Assembly: GCA_016987375.1 (NCBI GenBank)
Contig: PJRA01000473.1
Coordinates: 541,000 to 560,087, forward strand
Length of the DNA: 19,088 bases
Reading direction: 5' to 3'
Source of the DNA: Brachionus koreanus
Taxonomy: Eukaryota > Rotifera > Eurotatoria > Ploima > Brachionidae
Shown here piece after piece: positions 7,859 to 16,365 of the stretch. Every line of letters begins with the position of its first letter. Within the stretch, counting starts at the first letter, position 1. The notes below the pieces were generated by a model, which searched no databases, was not told the origin of the DNA, and worked only from the letters and a program-made list of their open reading frames with translations. A program made the translations under genes and the position numbers.

Positions 7859-7981
7859 TCATCAATTTAGATTGAATTTATTTTATTTTTACTTAGAAAA
7901 AATAGATAGAAAAATTTATTAAGTTTTAAAATATCAATTGATCTATTATTTACAATAAAATTCATTTGTCAATGAATATGA

Positions 7982-8063
7982 GCTGCGATGGCCGAGTGGT
8001 TAAGGCGACAGACTTGAAATCTGTTGGGTTATTCCCGCACAGGTTCAAATCCTGTTCGCAGCG
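7982..8063 (+). tRNA. tRNA-Ser(UGA)
   Basis: 82 nt, the exact inverted twin of the gene at 7777-7858. All stems are complete, including T stem A8039-G8043 with C8051-T8055. The B box GGTTCAAATCC is intact, and a run of nine T follows directly (AATTTTTTTTT), a normal Pol III terminator. Confidence 0.97.
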
Positions 8064-8646
8064 AATTTTTTTTCCAAAAATTTCACTAAATTTTTTGATG
8101 TGTTAAAGTAAAAGTTGGGTTCTTTTAAATGAAGTTTTAATATTAGCACTAGATTTGAATCTTTTTACTTCTTTAAGCATAGTTTCAACTAAAAAGAACA
8201 AGAAATTTCCTACAAGGAAGAGTTGAACTAGATTAATAATAAAATCCAGCTATTGATGTCATATTTAGGATATTGAAAAACACAATGAGAGGTCATCATT
8301 GAAATTGACATTTTGTCTAAAAATTCGAGTCATACTAACCAGTCAATTTATTAATGAGAAAAAAAAAATTTCAAAATTATTTTTCGAAAATTTTTCCTTG
8401 TAGACCGAAAATATTTGATAATGAATTAATTTTTTCTATTTAGAGGAATAAATCAATAATCATTTATGTAAAATAATATTTTGTTAAATAAAAATTACTA
8501 ATTCAACTTTAAAATATAAAATTATTTTAATTAAATAAAAAAATTAAATTCAATAAATTTTCAAATTCTAACATGTTGTTTCTCTAAAAGCTTGATTGTT
8601 TTCATTCAGTACATTTTGTCCAAACTTCAGTATCAGCTACAAGGAC
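8064..8646. other. AT-rich gap, no gene seen
   Basis: No coding stretch, RNA gene or terminal repeat was recognised in this interval beyond the tRNA terminator. Confidence 0.45.
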
Positions 8647-8778
8647 TTAAGCCATGACTCGAAATATTGCTGTGCCAATTTGTTTCTGTTCAATCATTAT
8701 TTTGATTCGATTAAACAAGTGTTTATGCATAAAGATTCCTTGGTGGTTTTGGTGTACTAGGATTTCGGTTGTGTTCTC
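8647..8778 (-). pseudogene. unidentified coding fragment, 43 codons
   Basis: The minus strand reads ENTTEILVHQNHQGIFMHKH followed by LFNRIKIMIEQKQIGTAIF, ending in TAA at 8649-8647. Past the stop the same frame continues with protein-like codons (VLVADTEVWTKCTE) to 8607, and upstream another frame gives LFRKKYEEVRILV, so it looks frame-shifted. Local G+C is higher than the flanks, and adjacent sequence holds a LINE relic on the other strand. Family not recognised. Confidence 0.35.
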
Positions 8779-8951
8779 ACCAAAATTCTTACCTCTTCAT
8801 ACTTTTTTCTGAATAGTTAAATTTGTGTACACACAGTGAATGAAGCATTTTAAATTTTTTATTTGATTAACAAATATAATTTTTGAATTAAAAACTTAGC
8901 CGTCATGATAAACAATAACTAATTATGAAGGAAACATATGTCAGTGCGAGG

Positions 8952-9200
8952 AGTATACAATGGGGATTGACAACAAACTCTCAAGACTTACACTTAACTG
9001 ATGACCTGGGTTAATATCTAAAACAGAAGAGCATATGCATATGAAGACACAAGATTTGGCGAACATCGCTAAAACGATAAAACAACTGGAGTCAAAATCA
9101 ATGTGGAAAAAATGAAAGTTATATGCATAAACACTAAATTGGATGCTTGATCACCATCGTTGAAGGAAAATAATCAGAATTTGGAAGCGTCATCATCTAA
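8952..9200 (+). pseudogene. non-LTR retrotransposon reverse transcriptase relic (palm region)
   Basis: Three successive frames together follow the order of a LINE reverse transcriptase palm. SIQWGLTTNSQDLHLTDDL (8952-9008) has the decayed YADD catalytic box as LTDD. LISKTEEHMHMKTQDLANIA follows in the next frame. GVKINVEKMKVICINT (from 9088) comes in the third frame and is the GLKIN-x-x-KTK-x-M segment. An FGSVI-like remnant follows near 9178. At least two frameshifts and stops make it dead. It may belong to the same family as the C-terminal fragment at 16754-17112, which is also on the plus strand. Confidence 0.75.
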
Positions 9201-9550
9201 TCTTCTTCATTTAATTATAGTCAAGTTTATACCTTTTTTTGGCTTAAATTTTTGGCGGTGACAAATTTGAATAAAAATAACTAAAAATAGTGACAAATTA
9301 TGACAATATATTTTTGATAATGAAACTATTTATAAGTTTTTACTGATAAAAAATTAAGTAATTTAAGTGACAAAAATATTTATTTAAATAACTAATAATT
9401 TTATACGCATATAAATCAATATTTTTTAAAGTTTATTGACTGGAAAAAAAATTTTGATTAAGAGCAGAATAATGAAAATAATGATTATTTTTTTTTGTTT
9501 TTTTTTTTTATTTGAGCTGTTGATTTCTTTGGCCTTTCTTGTTTTTTTCG
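9201..9550. other. AT-rich gap, no gene seen
   Basis: Between the LINE relic and the minus-strand exon there is no recognised feature. Confidence 0.45.
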
Positions 9551-9692
9551 TTAAATCCACATCAACGACTTATACTCTTGTTCGACAAATGCTTTCTCGA
9601 GTTCTGTTTCATTAACTGAATTGTTTAAATTACAAACTTTGGGGTAGAAACAAAGCTGTTTTCTGTTTTTTTGATCTTCCTCTTTTGCGTTT
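9551..9692 (-). CDS. possible terminal exon, unidentified
   Basis: On the minus strand a good acceptor (TTATTTTTAG, ending at 9693) opens a frame of 46 codons ending in TAA at 9553-9551. It reads NAKEEDQKNRKQLCFYPKVC and then NLNNSVNETELEKAFVEQEY. The charged, varied composition is typical of coding sequence. The acidic open frame at 9845-10108 lies just upstream on the same strand and could be the preceding exon, but the phases do not match without a shift in an A-run near 9860. Function unknown; gene or relic undecided. Confidence 0.35.
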
Positions 9693-9844
9693 CTAAAAAT
9701 AATTGGTTTGTTATTAAATTAGTTTATTTGTCAAATAAAATTTTTTTGTCTATTAGATCATATTTTTATCTGTCAATTAGTTTAGTTTTTCTCAAAACAT
9801 CTAGTCTCTTGTGTCAGTAAAATATAGTTTATTCTGTCAGTACC

Positions 9845-10108
9845 TTAAATGATGGCCCTTTTTTTATGTTTTTGAGTAATCAATTTGACATCATCGACAT
9901 CATTATCTCCACCATTCTTAGCTTCATTCTCATCATTATTTTCGCTAACGCTATCACTAGTAGTATCAAAATACGCATTGTTAGCATTGTCCTCATTAAC
10001 ACTAGAAGCACCAAACGAGTCATTTTGACTCGTTTGAAAAATTTTTAAATCTTCATATCTTTTGAATGGATTTTTCAATAAAAATATCTTTTTTGATTTA
10101 TGTAGATT
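9845..10108 (-). CDS. acidic low-complexity open frame, possible exon
   Basis: An open minus-strand frame without any ATG. It contains NPFKRYEDLKIFQTSQNDSF, then a long Asp/Glu/Asn/Ser-rich stretch (SDSVSENNDENEAKNGGDND), and ends in a basic KHKKRAII and TAA. The acidic tract looks disordered. Lack of a start codon means it would have to be an internal or last exon. The plus-strand frame over the same bases is an Ile-rich shadow. A run of seven A near the 3' end is a likely place for an indel: one frame over it continues GPSFK to a GTACTG donor. Could be a real gene with an error or a relic. Confidence 0.35.
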   Translation of the reverse strand, partial: NLHKSKKIFLLKNPFKRYEDLKIFQTSQNDSFGASSVNEDNANNAYFDTTSDSVSENNDENEAKNGGDNDVDDVKLITQKHKKRAII

Positions 10109-10220
10109 TTAAAATTTTCTTAAAAAAAATGATATTATTTTATTAAATTATTTTAGATTTTTTAAAAAATATTTATGAATTAAAAAAATCTGAAAAAATG
10201 CTTGGTGCTTCTAATGTTAA
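9996..10220. repeat. short inverted repeat, 19-bp arms
   Basis: TTAACACTAGAAGCACCAA at 9996-10014 matches the reverse complement of 10202-10220 with one mismatch. The left arm lies in the acidic open frame (coding GASSV on the minus strand) and the right arm outside it, where the plus strand reads LGASNV. The sequence is not simple AT filler, so it is likely a small duplicated or inverted segment. Confidence 0.5.
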
Positions 10221-10364
10221 AGCACTTTCAGATAGGAGTAGGGATTAAAGAAACGTAAAAAATGCGAATCAGACATAAAGACAATTCTTTTTTTTAAACT
10301 GTTAATTAACACACAAATTAATTTATTTATAAAAGTTGATAGACATTTTTTTTGAAACAAAAAT

Positions 10365-10565
10365 TCAAATGTAAAACAAAAGAAAGTTTAAAACGTCTTC
10401 ATATAAAGCATTCTCTTCTATTTCATCAACAAAACAGATAGAGAACTCGCATTTTATGATTATCACATTTAGAAGAGATGTTGCTTTTGGATACTGCTAA
10501 AAAAAATATTCAAGTTCCACCTCAGAATTAACATTGGTCATAAAAATCCTGTTGAGTTTTTGTCT
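10365..10565 (-). pseudogene. unidentified coding relic with one in-frame stop
   Basis: One minus-strand frame runs from 10565 to a TGA at 10367-10365, interrupted only by a TAG at 10499-10497. It reads NRIFMTNVNSEVELEYFF, stop, QYPKATSLLNVIIIKCEFSI, then an acidic stretch and NFLLFYI. The TAG is preceded by T-rich sequence, so an intron acceptor at that point is also possible. Protein-like composition, family not recognised. It may form one minus-strand locus with the open frames at 9845 and 9551. Confidence 0.35.
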
Positions 10566-11105
10566 AATTATTTTGTGTTTTGTTTTAAGTACATTAAAAT
10601 TTTTCACATAATAATTTAATCACTTTTTATATTTATTCATTGTCTACGAATTTAAATATTTAATTTTATGTTTTGGTTCACTGTACTGTTCTTCCAACAA
10701 ATTAAAGTTTTGTTTTGTTTGAAAATACAAACAGCTATTGAATAAATTTATCAAGCCAAGCATAAAATACACTGATTAAGTGTTTTAAATTAAAAATTTA
10801 ATATTAAAAAAAAAATTTAAATTTCAATCACGTGATGCTCCAACATCACAGTCCACTTTTTTCAGGAATGAAAATTTTAAATTTTAGTTAATATTGTGTT
10901 TTTTTAAAATTCACTTTTATGCTTTCTTAATCTTGTTTCTGAATGCTTCGAAAATAAAAAAAAAATCAGACTTTCTAGTAATTTTATAAAATAGCATATT
11001 TTTATTTCTTGATAAGGTTACTTTTTTAATAATTTTTTTTTGTCAGGAACAAAAATTAAAAAATATATACCTTTCAGAATTTAATTTTATTTATTTAATA
11101 AATTT
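10566..11105. other. AT-rich gap, no gene seen
   Basis: No coding stretch recognised. The only non-AT landmark is a small palindrome containing CACGTG near 10830 (ATCACGTGAT), an E-box-like site of unknown meaning. Confidence 0.45.
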
Positions 11106-12012
11106 TTAATAACCACATCCAGTTCTATAATCTCTATTATAGCCCTCTCCATAGCACCTTTAAAATAAAACTCAAATCAACTTAATAAAAAAACTGTAAT
11201 TTACCATTACGTTGAGAACAATTAATTGCTGTTGAAAAATAAAATTCTGTTATGAACAAAAATAAGTCAATAATTTTTTTTTCAACTTGTTAATGACAAC
11301 CAAATTAAAATAAATATTTTCTAAATAAACTAATTATTTTCAACAAGCAGGTAATATTTTCTCTATTTAAAAAAAAAATATGATTAGAATACCATGTAAT
11401 TTCCTCTCCTGATTCAATGTTTCTTGATGAAACTAATTTTAGAAGTAAAATATCACCCTCTCTAAAAGAGGTCTGTATGCTTATCAACATTAGATGACAA
11501 TTAGGCGCTTCATTTTCATCTGGTTCGTTGGCAATATAAGCCTTTAATAAAAAAATTTTTAAAATATAAATATTTTTCGTAGCCAAAAATAATACCCAAA
11601 AAGGTATCCTTGCTTTGGGTTTTGCATTTGAACCTTCATAAATATCAGCAACTTTATTTTGGTCTATCACAAAAGAGTCTTTGAATTTCCTCATTACAAC
11701 CAAACTATATTTTCCGTCACCAACTCGCAGATAATTTTTGGCTTCGAACACTTTTAGCTGGTAATACATGACAGTTCTATTTGAGGGTATTCGTCTGGAT
11801 GCGAATACACCCAGTCCTTTTTGGCCTGTATTATTCAAGAAAACACGAAAAAAGTCATAGTTTTGTGTGCTTTCTCGAATAAAAGTTACATTGAACAGCT
11901 TTGGAAATAAATCGAGTTCATTTCTTAGATTTGGATCTCTTTTGCGACAAAAGCAATATGAATTAGTTAAGAATATTAACATCAAAAACACAAAAATTTT
12001 AGTAAAATTCAT
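11106..12012 (-). CDS. secreted SET/PR-type domain protein, copy 2
   Basis: Three exons: 12012-11596, 11541-11393 and 11157-11106. The exon lengths 417, 149 and 52 nt are identical to those of copy 1 at 3522-4246. Introns are 54 bp (11595-11542) and 235 bp (11392-11158). The product is 205 residues. The true ATG is at 12012; the codon just before it is GTG. The first intron is a multiple of three without a stop, so unspliced reading passes through it; the paralogue, which has a stop there, shows it is an intron. The N-terminus MNFTKIFVFLMLIFLTNSYC is a strong signal peptide. SET features are GLGVFASRRIPSNRT, then ANEPD..APNC, then GEEITWCYGEGY, and the tail RDYRTGCGY. It is roughly half identical to copy 1, and best conserved around GLGVFASRRIPSNRT and KVADIYxGSN. 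Lysine methyltransferase fold inferred; activity and substrate unknown. Confidence 0.78.
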
Positions 12013-12045
12013 CACTTTTCTAATACTTTATTTAATTTAGAATAA

Positions 12046-12051
12046 TTTATA
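12046..12051 (-). promoter_or_regulatory. TATA-like box of SET gene copy 2
   Basis: TATAAA on the minus strand, about 35 bp before the ATG at 12012, matching the position of the box in copy 1. Confidence 0.45.
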
Positions 12052-12508
12052 TCATTTAGTTGATATGTTTTTCAATTTTAAATCATTTTAAAATTTAAAC
12101 TATTCAACAAATATTAATTCATAGCATTCTTCAAAATAAATCAAGCATTTTTTGCTAATCAAAAATTATTAAAAAATATATATTTAAAAATCAGTAAACA
12201 ATAAATCAAAAGAAAAAATTTTGGCTTTTCAAAAATGGCATTGTGTCAATTTTAGAACAAAAATAAAAAAAATTTAAATCTAATATTCATTAACTGATAG
12301 ATTCTGTTGAAAAATTTTTCGAAAAAATCTAAAATAGCTAAATTAGAAATATCTTGGGAGCTCTAGAATTTTGAAAAATACTTTATTTCATGTAAACATT
12401 GATTAGAAGAACTGAACATTCTCGATTTTTTTTCGATTAAATAAAAATAAAAATGAAAATAAGTAAAAAAGTTATTAAACAAAAATTATATCGTTAAAAA
12501 AAAAAATT
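12052..12508. other. AT-rich gap, no gene seen
   Basis: No coding stretch or repeat was recognised between the SET gene promoter and the tRNA unit. Confidence 0.45.
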
Positions 12509-12590
12509 CGCTGCGAACAGGATTTGAACCTGTGCGGGAATAACCCAACAGATTTCAAGTCTGTCGCCTTAACCACTCGGCCATCGCAGC
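12509..12590 (-). tRNA. tRNA-Ser(UGA)
   Basis: Identical over all 82 nt to the gene at 7777-7858: complete acceptor stem, UGA anticodon, long variable arm, intact A and B boxes, and an oligo-T terminator beyond the 3' end on its own strand. Confidence 0.97.
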
Positions 12591-12713
12591 TCATCAATTT
12601 TGATTGAATTTATTTTATTTTTACTTAGAAAAAATAGATAGAAAAATTTATTAAGTTTTAAAATATCAATTGATCTATTATTTACAATAAAATTCATTTG
12701 TCAATGAATATGA

Positions 12714-12795
12714 GCTGCGATGGCCGAGTGGTTAAGGCGACAGACTTGAAATCTGTTGGGTTATTCCCGCACAGCTTCAAATCCTGTTCGCAGCG
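12714..12795 (+). tRNA. tRNA-Ser(UGA) with broken T stem and B box
   Basis: 82 nt, identical to 7982-8063 except C instead of G at 12775. That base is position 53, which normally pairs with C61 (here 12783) to close the T stem, and it is the second base of the B box (GCTTCAAATCC instead of GGTTCAAATCC). G53-C61 is nearly invariant in eukaryotic tRNAs and important for TFIIIC binding, so this copy is probably poorly transcribed or a pseudogene. The 3' flank AATTATTTTT still offers a weak terminator. Confidence 0.9.
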
Positions 12796-13730
12796 AATTA
12801 TTTTTAACAAGTATTTTAAAATTTTCCTCATACTATTTATAATTTTTTTCTACATTTTGTGCTTTGATACTAAAATAGATGAAAATGATTAGAAATATCT
12901 ACATGAAAAATCAATTGAACTAATTTTATCATTTTGTTAAAAATAATTCTTTATTTCCTAAAAAAGATACTTTACGTTATTTTTTTATTTTGCACAAAAG
13001 TGTGTTTAAACTCTTTGTTTTATTTAATTCTTAAAGAAATTTTTAAAAAGAATAATTTAATTAATATTTCTAATTTTTGCTACTCTTACTTTGATAATAG
13101 AAAGAATGTCATACATTTACTCGTAAAATATGTCTATTAGAGGGTCAAAATAGCTTTTTAAAACAGCTATTAAAATTTGATTTATAATTATGACACTATT
13201 CTTAATGATTTTGGCAAAAACAATATTTTTATAAATAAATTAATTTTGCATGATGTTATTTTTATTTCAATATATATTAATTTCTTCCTAATTCTGAATT
13301 ATAAAATATTCAAAAATTTTCATCATTCATTTTACGTTACTCTTAGTAAAATCATTCATAAATGCTAAATGCAAAAAAAAATGAGGTTTTTGGTAAAAAA
13401 TATGAAAAAAATTGACTTTTTTCCCAAAAAATTCTTAAATTATTTTATTTAGAACAAATAAAAAAAAATTATCAGTGATTATTATTAATTAAGCCAATTC
13501 AGGTCCTTTTACAAGAGCTTGTTTTATTATTGAATTCTTTATTTGAGAGGAATTACATATGATTAGCTTTTTGTGCTATAACAAATTTGTCCAAATGCGC
13601 TTTAAGATCATATACAATCTTTGCTTTAATTACATCACTTTTCAATTTCTTTCAAATAAACATGTATATTTTTTTTTCAAATTCATTGTGTTTAACAGTT
13701 ATTGATTGTTTTTAAAAGGTAGGTGGAAAT
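12796..13730. other. AT-rich gap, no gene seen
   Basis: Several frames are open here, but they consist almost only of Phe, Ile, Leu, Asn and Lys codons, as expected by chance at this base composition. No RNA gene or repeat was recognised. Confidence 0.5.
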
Positions 13731-13918
13731 ATGAAAGTGGAAGAATTTTCAAGATATCTGCAAAGTGGAGCGGATGTTTAAACCCCTTTAAAAAAATGGG
13801 GGAATTGCTTTGACTGCGTAATAATTGCGGTGTAGATGATAAAATCGATGAAATTAGCTCTGTGTCAGATTGTAGCTGTGTACAAAAAGGTACTGAAGAA
13901 GGAAATGTACTCGGATAG
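13731..13918 (+). pseudogene. frameshifted coding relic, possibly transposase N-terminus
   Basis: An ATG at 13731 opens MKVEEFSRYLQSGADV, then a stop. In another frame, WGN/MGELL is followed by a stop and RNNCGVDDKIDEISSVSDCS, ending in TAG at 13916-13918. G+C is higher than around it. The acidic Ser/Cys-rich part resembles in style the relic at 17217-17432, next to a piggyBac-like fragment, and a piggyBac-type MITE starts 49 bp downstream. Assignment to a piggyBac-type transposase N-terminus is a guess from context. Confidence 0.4.
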
Positions 13919-13967
13919 AAAAAGCTCAATTGTTATGCTGTAGTATGTTGATCAATTAGATCTTTAA

Positions 13968-14196
13968 CACATAAAAACCGGAGAGGTCTTTTGAACCCCT
14001 TTTGTAACTTCCTTTATTTGTTTTTTATTCAATAAATTTAAGCATTTTTTTATAAATTTTTTTTCAATCATATCTTAAATAGAAAATTTTATGAAATTAT
14101 TTAATTTTTTCTATAAAATAATTTTATTTTCATTGAAAAAAAATATTAAAAAAGAATTAAATAAAATGGTCAAAAAAGTCATCCGGTTTTTGAGTG
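13968..14196. mobile_element. 229-bp piggyBac-type MITE flanked by TTAA
   Basis: The left end CACATAAAAACCGGAGAG and the right end read inwards, CACTCAAAAACCGGATGA, form terminal inverted repeats (13 of the first 15 identical) with looser similarity further in (TTTTGAACC and TTTTGACC). TTAA stands directly outside both ends (13964-13967 and 14197-14200), the target-site duplication used by piggyBac transposases. CCGG is very rare in this window, which makes the match unlikely to be chance. No coding capacity. Confidence 0.7.
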
Positions 14197-14200
14197 TTAA

Positions 14201-14753
14201 AATATGCCTCAAGGATTAATATGCATCAAATAAAAGCATTCTTTGATTCACTTTTATCAAAAAAACTTTGATTAAAGACTCGTACAAATCAGTCTTTATG
14301 TATCGTATTTTAAAAGATGTTTTGCTTGAACTTCACTAACACAATATCAGGCAGTAACAACATAATGTTCGCGAAAAATATTCGCAATAGGATTTTTTAA
14401 CATAAGAAAATTAGCAAAATAATTTGATTTTTGATCAATATTATTGAATAAAAAAAATTTTGAAAGAAAACTTCTACTAATATTGATTTAAAGCCTTATA
14501 GACTATGCGCCCACATACATTCCAAAGATCAAAATACCCTCAATTATTACTCAGTAATAATAAATTATTTAAAAAAAAATCCAATATCTTGATAATTGAA
14601 AAAATATTTATTTAAATAAAAAAATTTGTTTAAAATTTTAATCTATTTATTATAGTTGATATTGATTGAAATCATAAAAAAAAAATTCATTTTTTAAAAA
14701 TAACAAATTAAATTTTTTGATCTCATACTTAAAAGTTAAATAAAGTGTTAAAT
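14201..14753. other. AT-rich gap, no gene seen
   Basis: No coding stretch recognised. A small GCGAA..TTCGC inverted pair near 14370 is the only non-AT structure noted. Confidence 0.45.
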
Positions 14754-15430
14754 TCAAAAATATAGATAAATAAAGCTCATTGAAGTAAACAATAAATGAA
14801 AAAATGGTGTTAATTTGCTATTATTAGCCGAATTCGATCCATTATCTTTGATGAGAAATTGATTTTTGACAATGCGATTATTTCTGCCATGATAGGACCA
14901 GTTTCCTGTATTAGGCATTGGGTCGTTATCATTCCATGCAAATAATAAATATTGAGTATTTTTGTCAATGACCATATCGTCTGAATCAGACGTATCTAAT
15001 TTACGTTTGAATTTGATTGTAGTTTGACCTTGATGCTAAAAAATTTTTCAATTCTTAAAATTATTCTAAAAAACAAAATTACTTCTCTGGCTGATATTAT
15101 AACCCAATCTTGTTTTGCATCAATGATGGGTCTTTTTCTTCTCTCTGCGTGTGTGTCCTCCAAAAATGATTGTCCATTATTGTCAACCCATCCAATGACC
15201 AAGTCACCTATCATGTCACTTTCAGGAGACAAACCGAAGCCCAGCCAGCCAGTCGTGCGACAAAAAATTTCAAATTGAATATAATTGTTGTCTAATTGCT
15301 TCCAAAAGAGCTTGAACTTGTCTGGATCGTCTTCGAAAACGCTCAAAGAATTCTCGTAGGTCTCAGAAGGTGTTGTTTCACTGAGAGCCAAATTCACACA
15401 AAGTAAAGCCAAAATAACTTTTAGAATCAT
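14754..15430 (-). CDS. small DOMON-domain protein, probably GPI-anchored
   Basis: Two exons, 15430-15083 and 15035-14754, joined in phase 0 across a 47-bp intron (15082-15036, GTAATT..TTTTAG). The product is 209 residues. Residues 1-17 (MILKVILALLCVNLALS) are a signal peptide. Residues 35-165 follow the DOMON pattern of dopamine beta-hydroxylase/MOXD1 N-termini: FWKQLDNNYIQFEI, TTGWLGFGLSP, MIGDLVIGWVD, DAKQDW, TIKFKRKLDTSDSDD and QYLLFAWND, then a YHGRNNR motif. The copper monooxygenase domains of MOXD1 (about 600 residues) are absent. The end NGSNSANNSK plus a 19-residue hydrophobic tail with no charge looks like a GPI-anchor signal. DOMON domains bind heme or sugars in known proteins; the ligand here is unknown. 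TATAAATA lies about 40 bp upstream. Confidence 0.8.
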
Positions 15431-15468
15431 TTTTTTTAAACAATACTTAACTTAACTATTTAAGCTAG

Positions 15469-15476
15469 TATTTATA
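15469..15476 (-). promoter_or_regulatory. TATA box of the DOMON gene
   Basis: TATAAATA on the minus strand, about 40 bp before the ATG at 15430. The clearest TATA element in the window. Confidence 0.5.
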
Positions 15477-16143
15477 GCTAATGATTATTTAATTAAGTTA
15501 TATAATTTTTTAGTGCTTAAACAAAGTCTTATCTATTTAGATTAATTTTAATTTTAGTTGTTAAGACTAGAAGAATTTTTGAGCTAAATTTTATTTTAAT
15601 TCAAGTTGGATAATTCAAATAAGCATGCCATTGACATAAGACAAATAAAAGTTACTTAAAAAATTAGATTACACTAAAGATTTAAAGTGTAATTAAATGA
15701 AAAATATTTTTGTTAAAAATAGAATGACATTTGATGTATTAAATTTTGTTTGATTTTTTTACCTGGTGAAAATCTTTTAAATTATTAAGCTTTTTTTTTT
15801 TAAATTTTAGATTATACTTGAAAAAAGAAAATTAGGTCTTACTGGATTTCATTTTGGATTTTATAATTCTAAATATTTAAATTAATAAATAAAGTAGTTT
15901 TAAAGTATAGAGAATTTTTTTAAATTTTTTCCATTAAAACTATTTTTGAAAATAATTGATAAAACAAGTTTCAAATAATAAAAAATACAATTTTTTTGGA
16001 CCCATAATTTAAATTTAAAGAGTCTTAATTGCACAATTTTTGAAATTTTTTAAAAGTTTTATGCATGTAGTTTAAAATTTCTATCAACTTTCAAAGAATA
16101 CAAATTTCTAGAAAGTTCTACTTTAAAGTGTTTGGAACAAAAT
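15477..16143. other. AT-rich gap, no gene seen
   Basis: Nothing coding was recognised. A short hairpin ATTACACT..AGTGTAAT lies near 15668-15693. Confidence 0.45.
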
Positions 16144-16236
16144 CTACCAAAAAAAGTATTACTATCAAATACCATAAATGAATTTAAAAATAAAATTGAT
16201 ATGAGAAATTTAGGAAGCTATAATAGTGAAGCCTAA
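16144..16236 (+). pseudogene. 3' end of a CR1/Jockey-type LINE ORF2 (relic)
   Basis: The frame LPKKVLLSNTINEFKNKID, then MRNLGSYNSEA and a TAA, is preceded one frame over by VWNK (16131-16142). Together they give the WNxLPxxVVxSxTINxFKNxLD signature found at the C-terminus of many CR1/Jockey-like LINE reverse transcriptases. A single frameshift separates WNK from LPKK. The DNA that follows would be the 3' UTR. The rest of the element is not visible upstream, as is usual for 5'-truncated LINE copies. Confidence 0.6.
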
Positions 16237-16365
16237 AGCTTGACTTCATGTTGTTAGCCACATTATAGCTTTATATTTAGCACTATTTTTATTTATTTTT
16301 AAAGATTATTTGTCATCAATCTGACTAATCGATGCATGCTCGATTAATTCAGTACTTTTTGTCTT

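Larger units (their letters stand above)
7777..8063. repeat. 287-bp unit: divergent tRNA-Ser(UGA) pair
   Basis: Two tRNA genes head to head, 123 bp apart, forming an imperfect palindrome with 82-bp arms. The same unit is at 12509-12795 with only two base differences in 287, while the flanks outside the T-runs are unrelated. The third, decayed copy is at 803-1026. The copied segment ends exactly at the Pol III terminator T-runs of both tRNAs. Confidence 0.9.
12509..12795. repeat. 287-bp unit: divergent tRNA-Ser(UGA) pair, second copy
   Basis: It differs from 7777-8063 by one base in the 123-bp spacer (A to T at 12601) and one base in the right tRNA (G to C at 12775). Outside the flanking A/T-runs the two copies have nothing in common, so only the pair itself was copied. 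Confidence 0.9.

Noticed and set aside
11305..11595. Unspliced reading of SET copy 2 beyond PFW, ending in a hydrophobic tail
   Set aside because: The 54-bp intron is a multiple of three without stops, so the frame reads through by chance. The paralogue has a stop there, and splicing both introns restores GEEITWCYG and the TGCGY tail.
12698..12892. Plus-strand open frame starting MSMNMSCDGRVVKATDLKS
   Set aside because: Again the translated tRNA-Ser gene, followed by Phe/Ile-rich chance codons.
12934..13368. Two plus-strand frames of 63-68 codons after the tRNA unit
   Set aside because: Almost only Phe, Ile, Leu, Asn, Lys and Tyr codons; the first has no ATG at its start. Expected by chance at this base composition.
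15024..15278. Plus-strand 84-codon frame opposite the DOMON gene
   Set aside because: Shadow frame; the minus strand carries signal peptide, DOMON pattern and splice sites.
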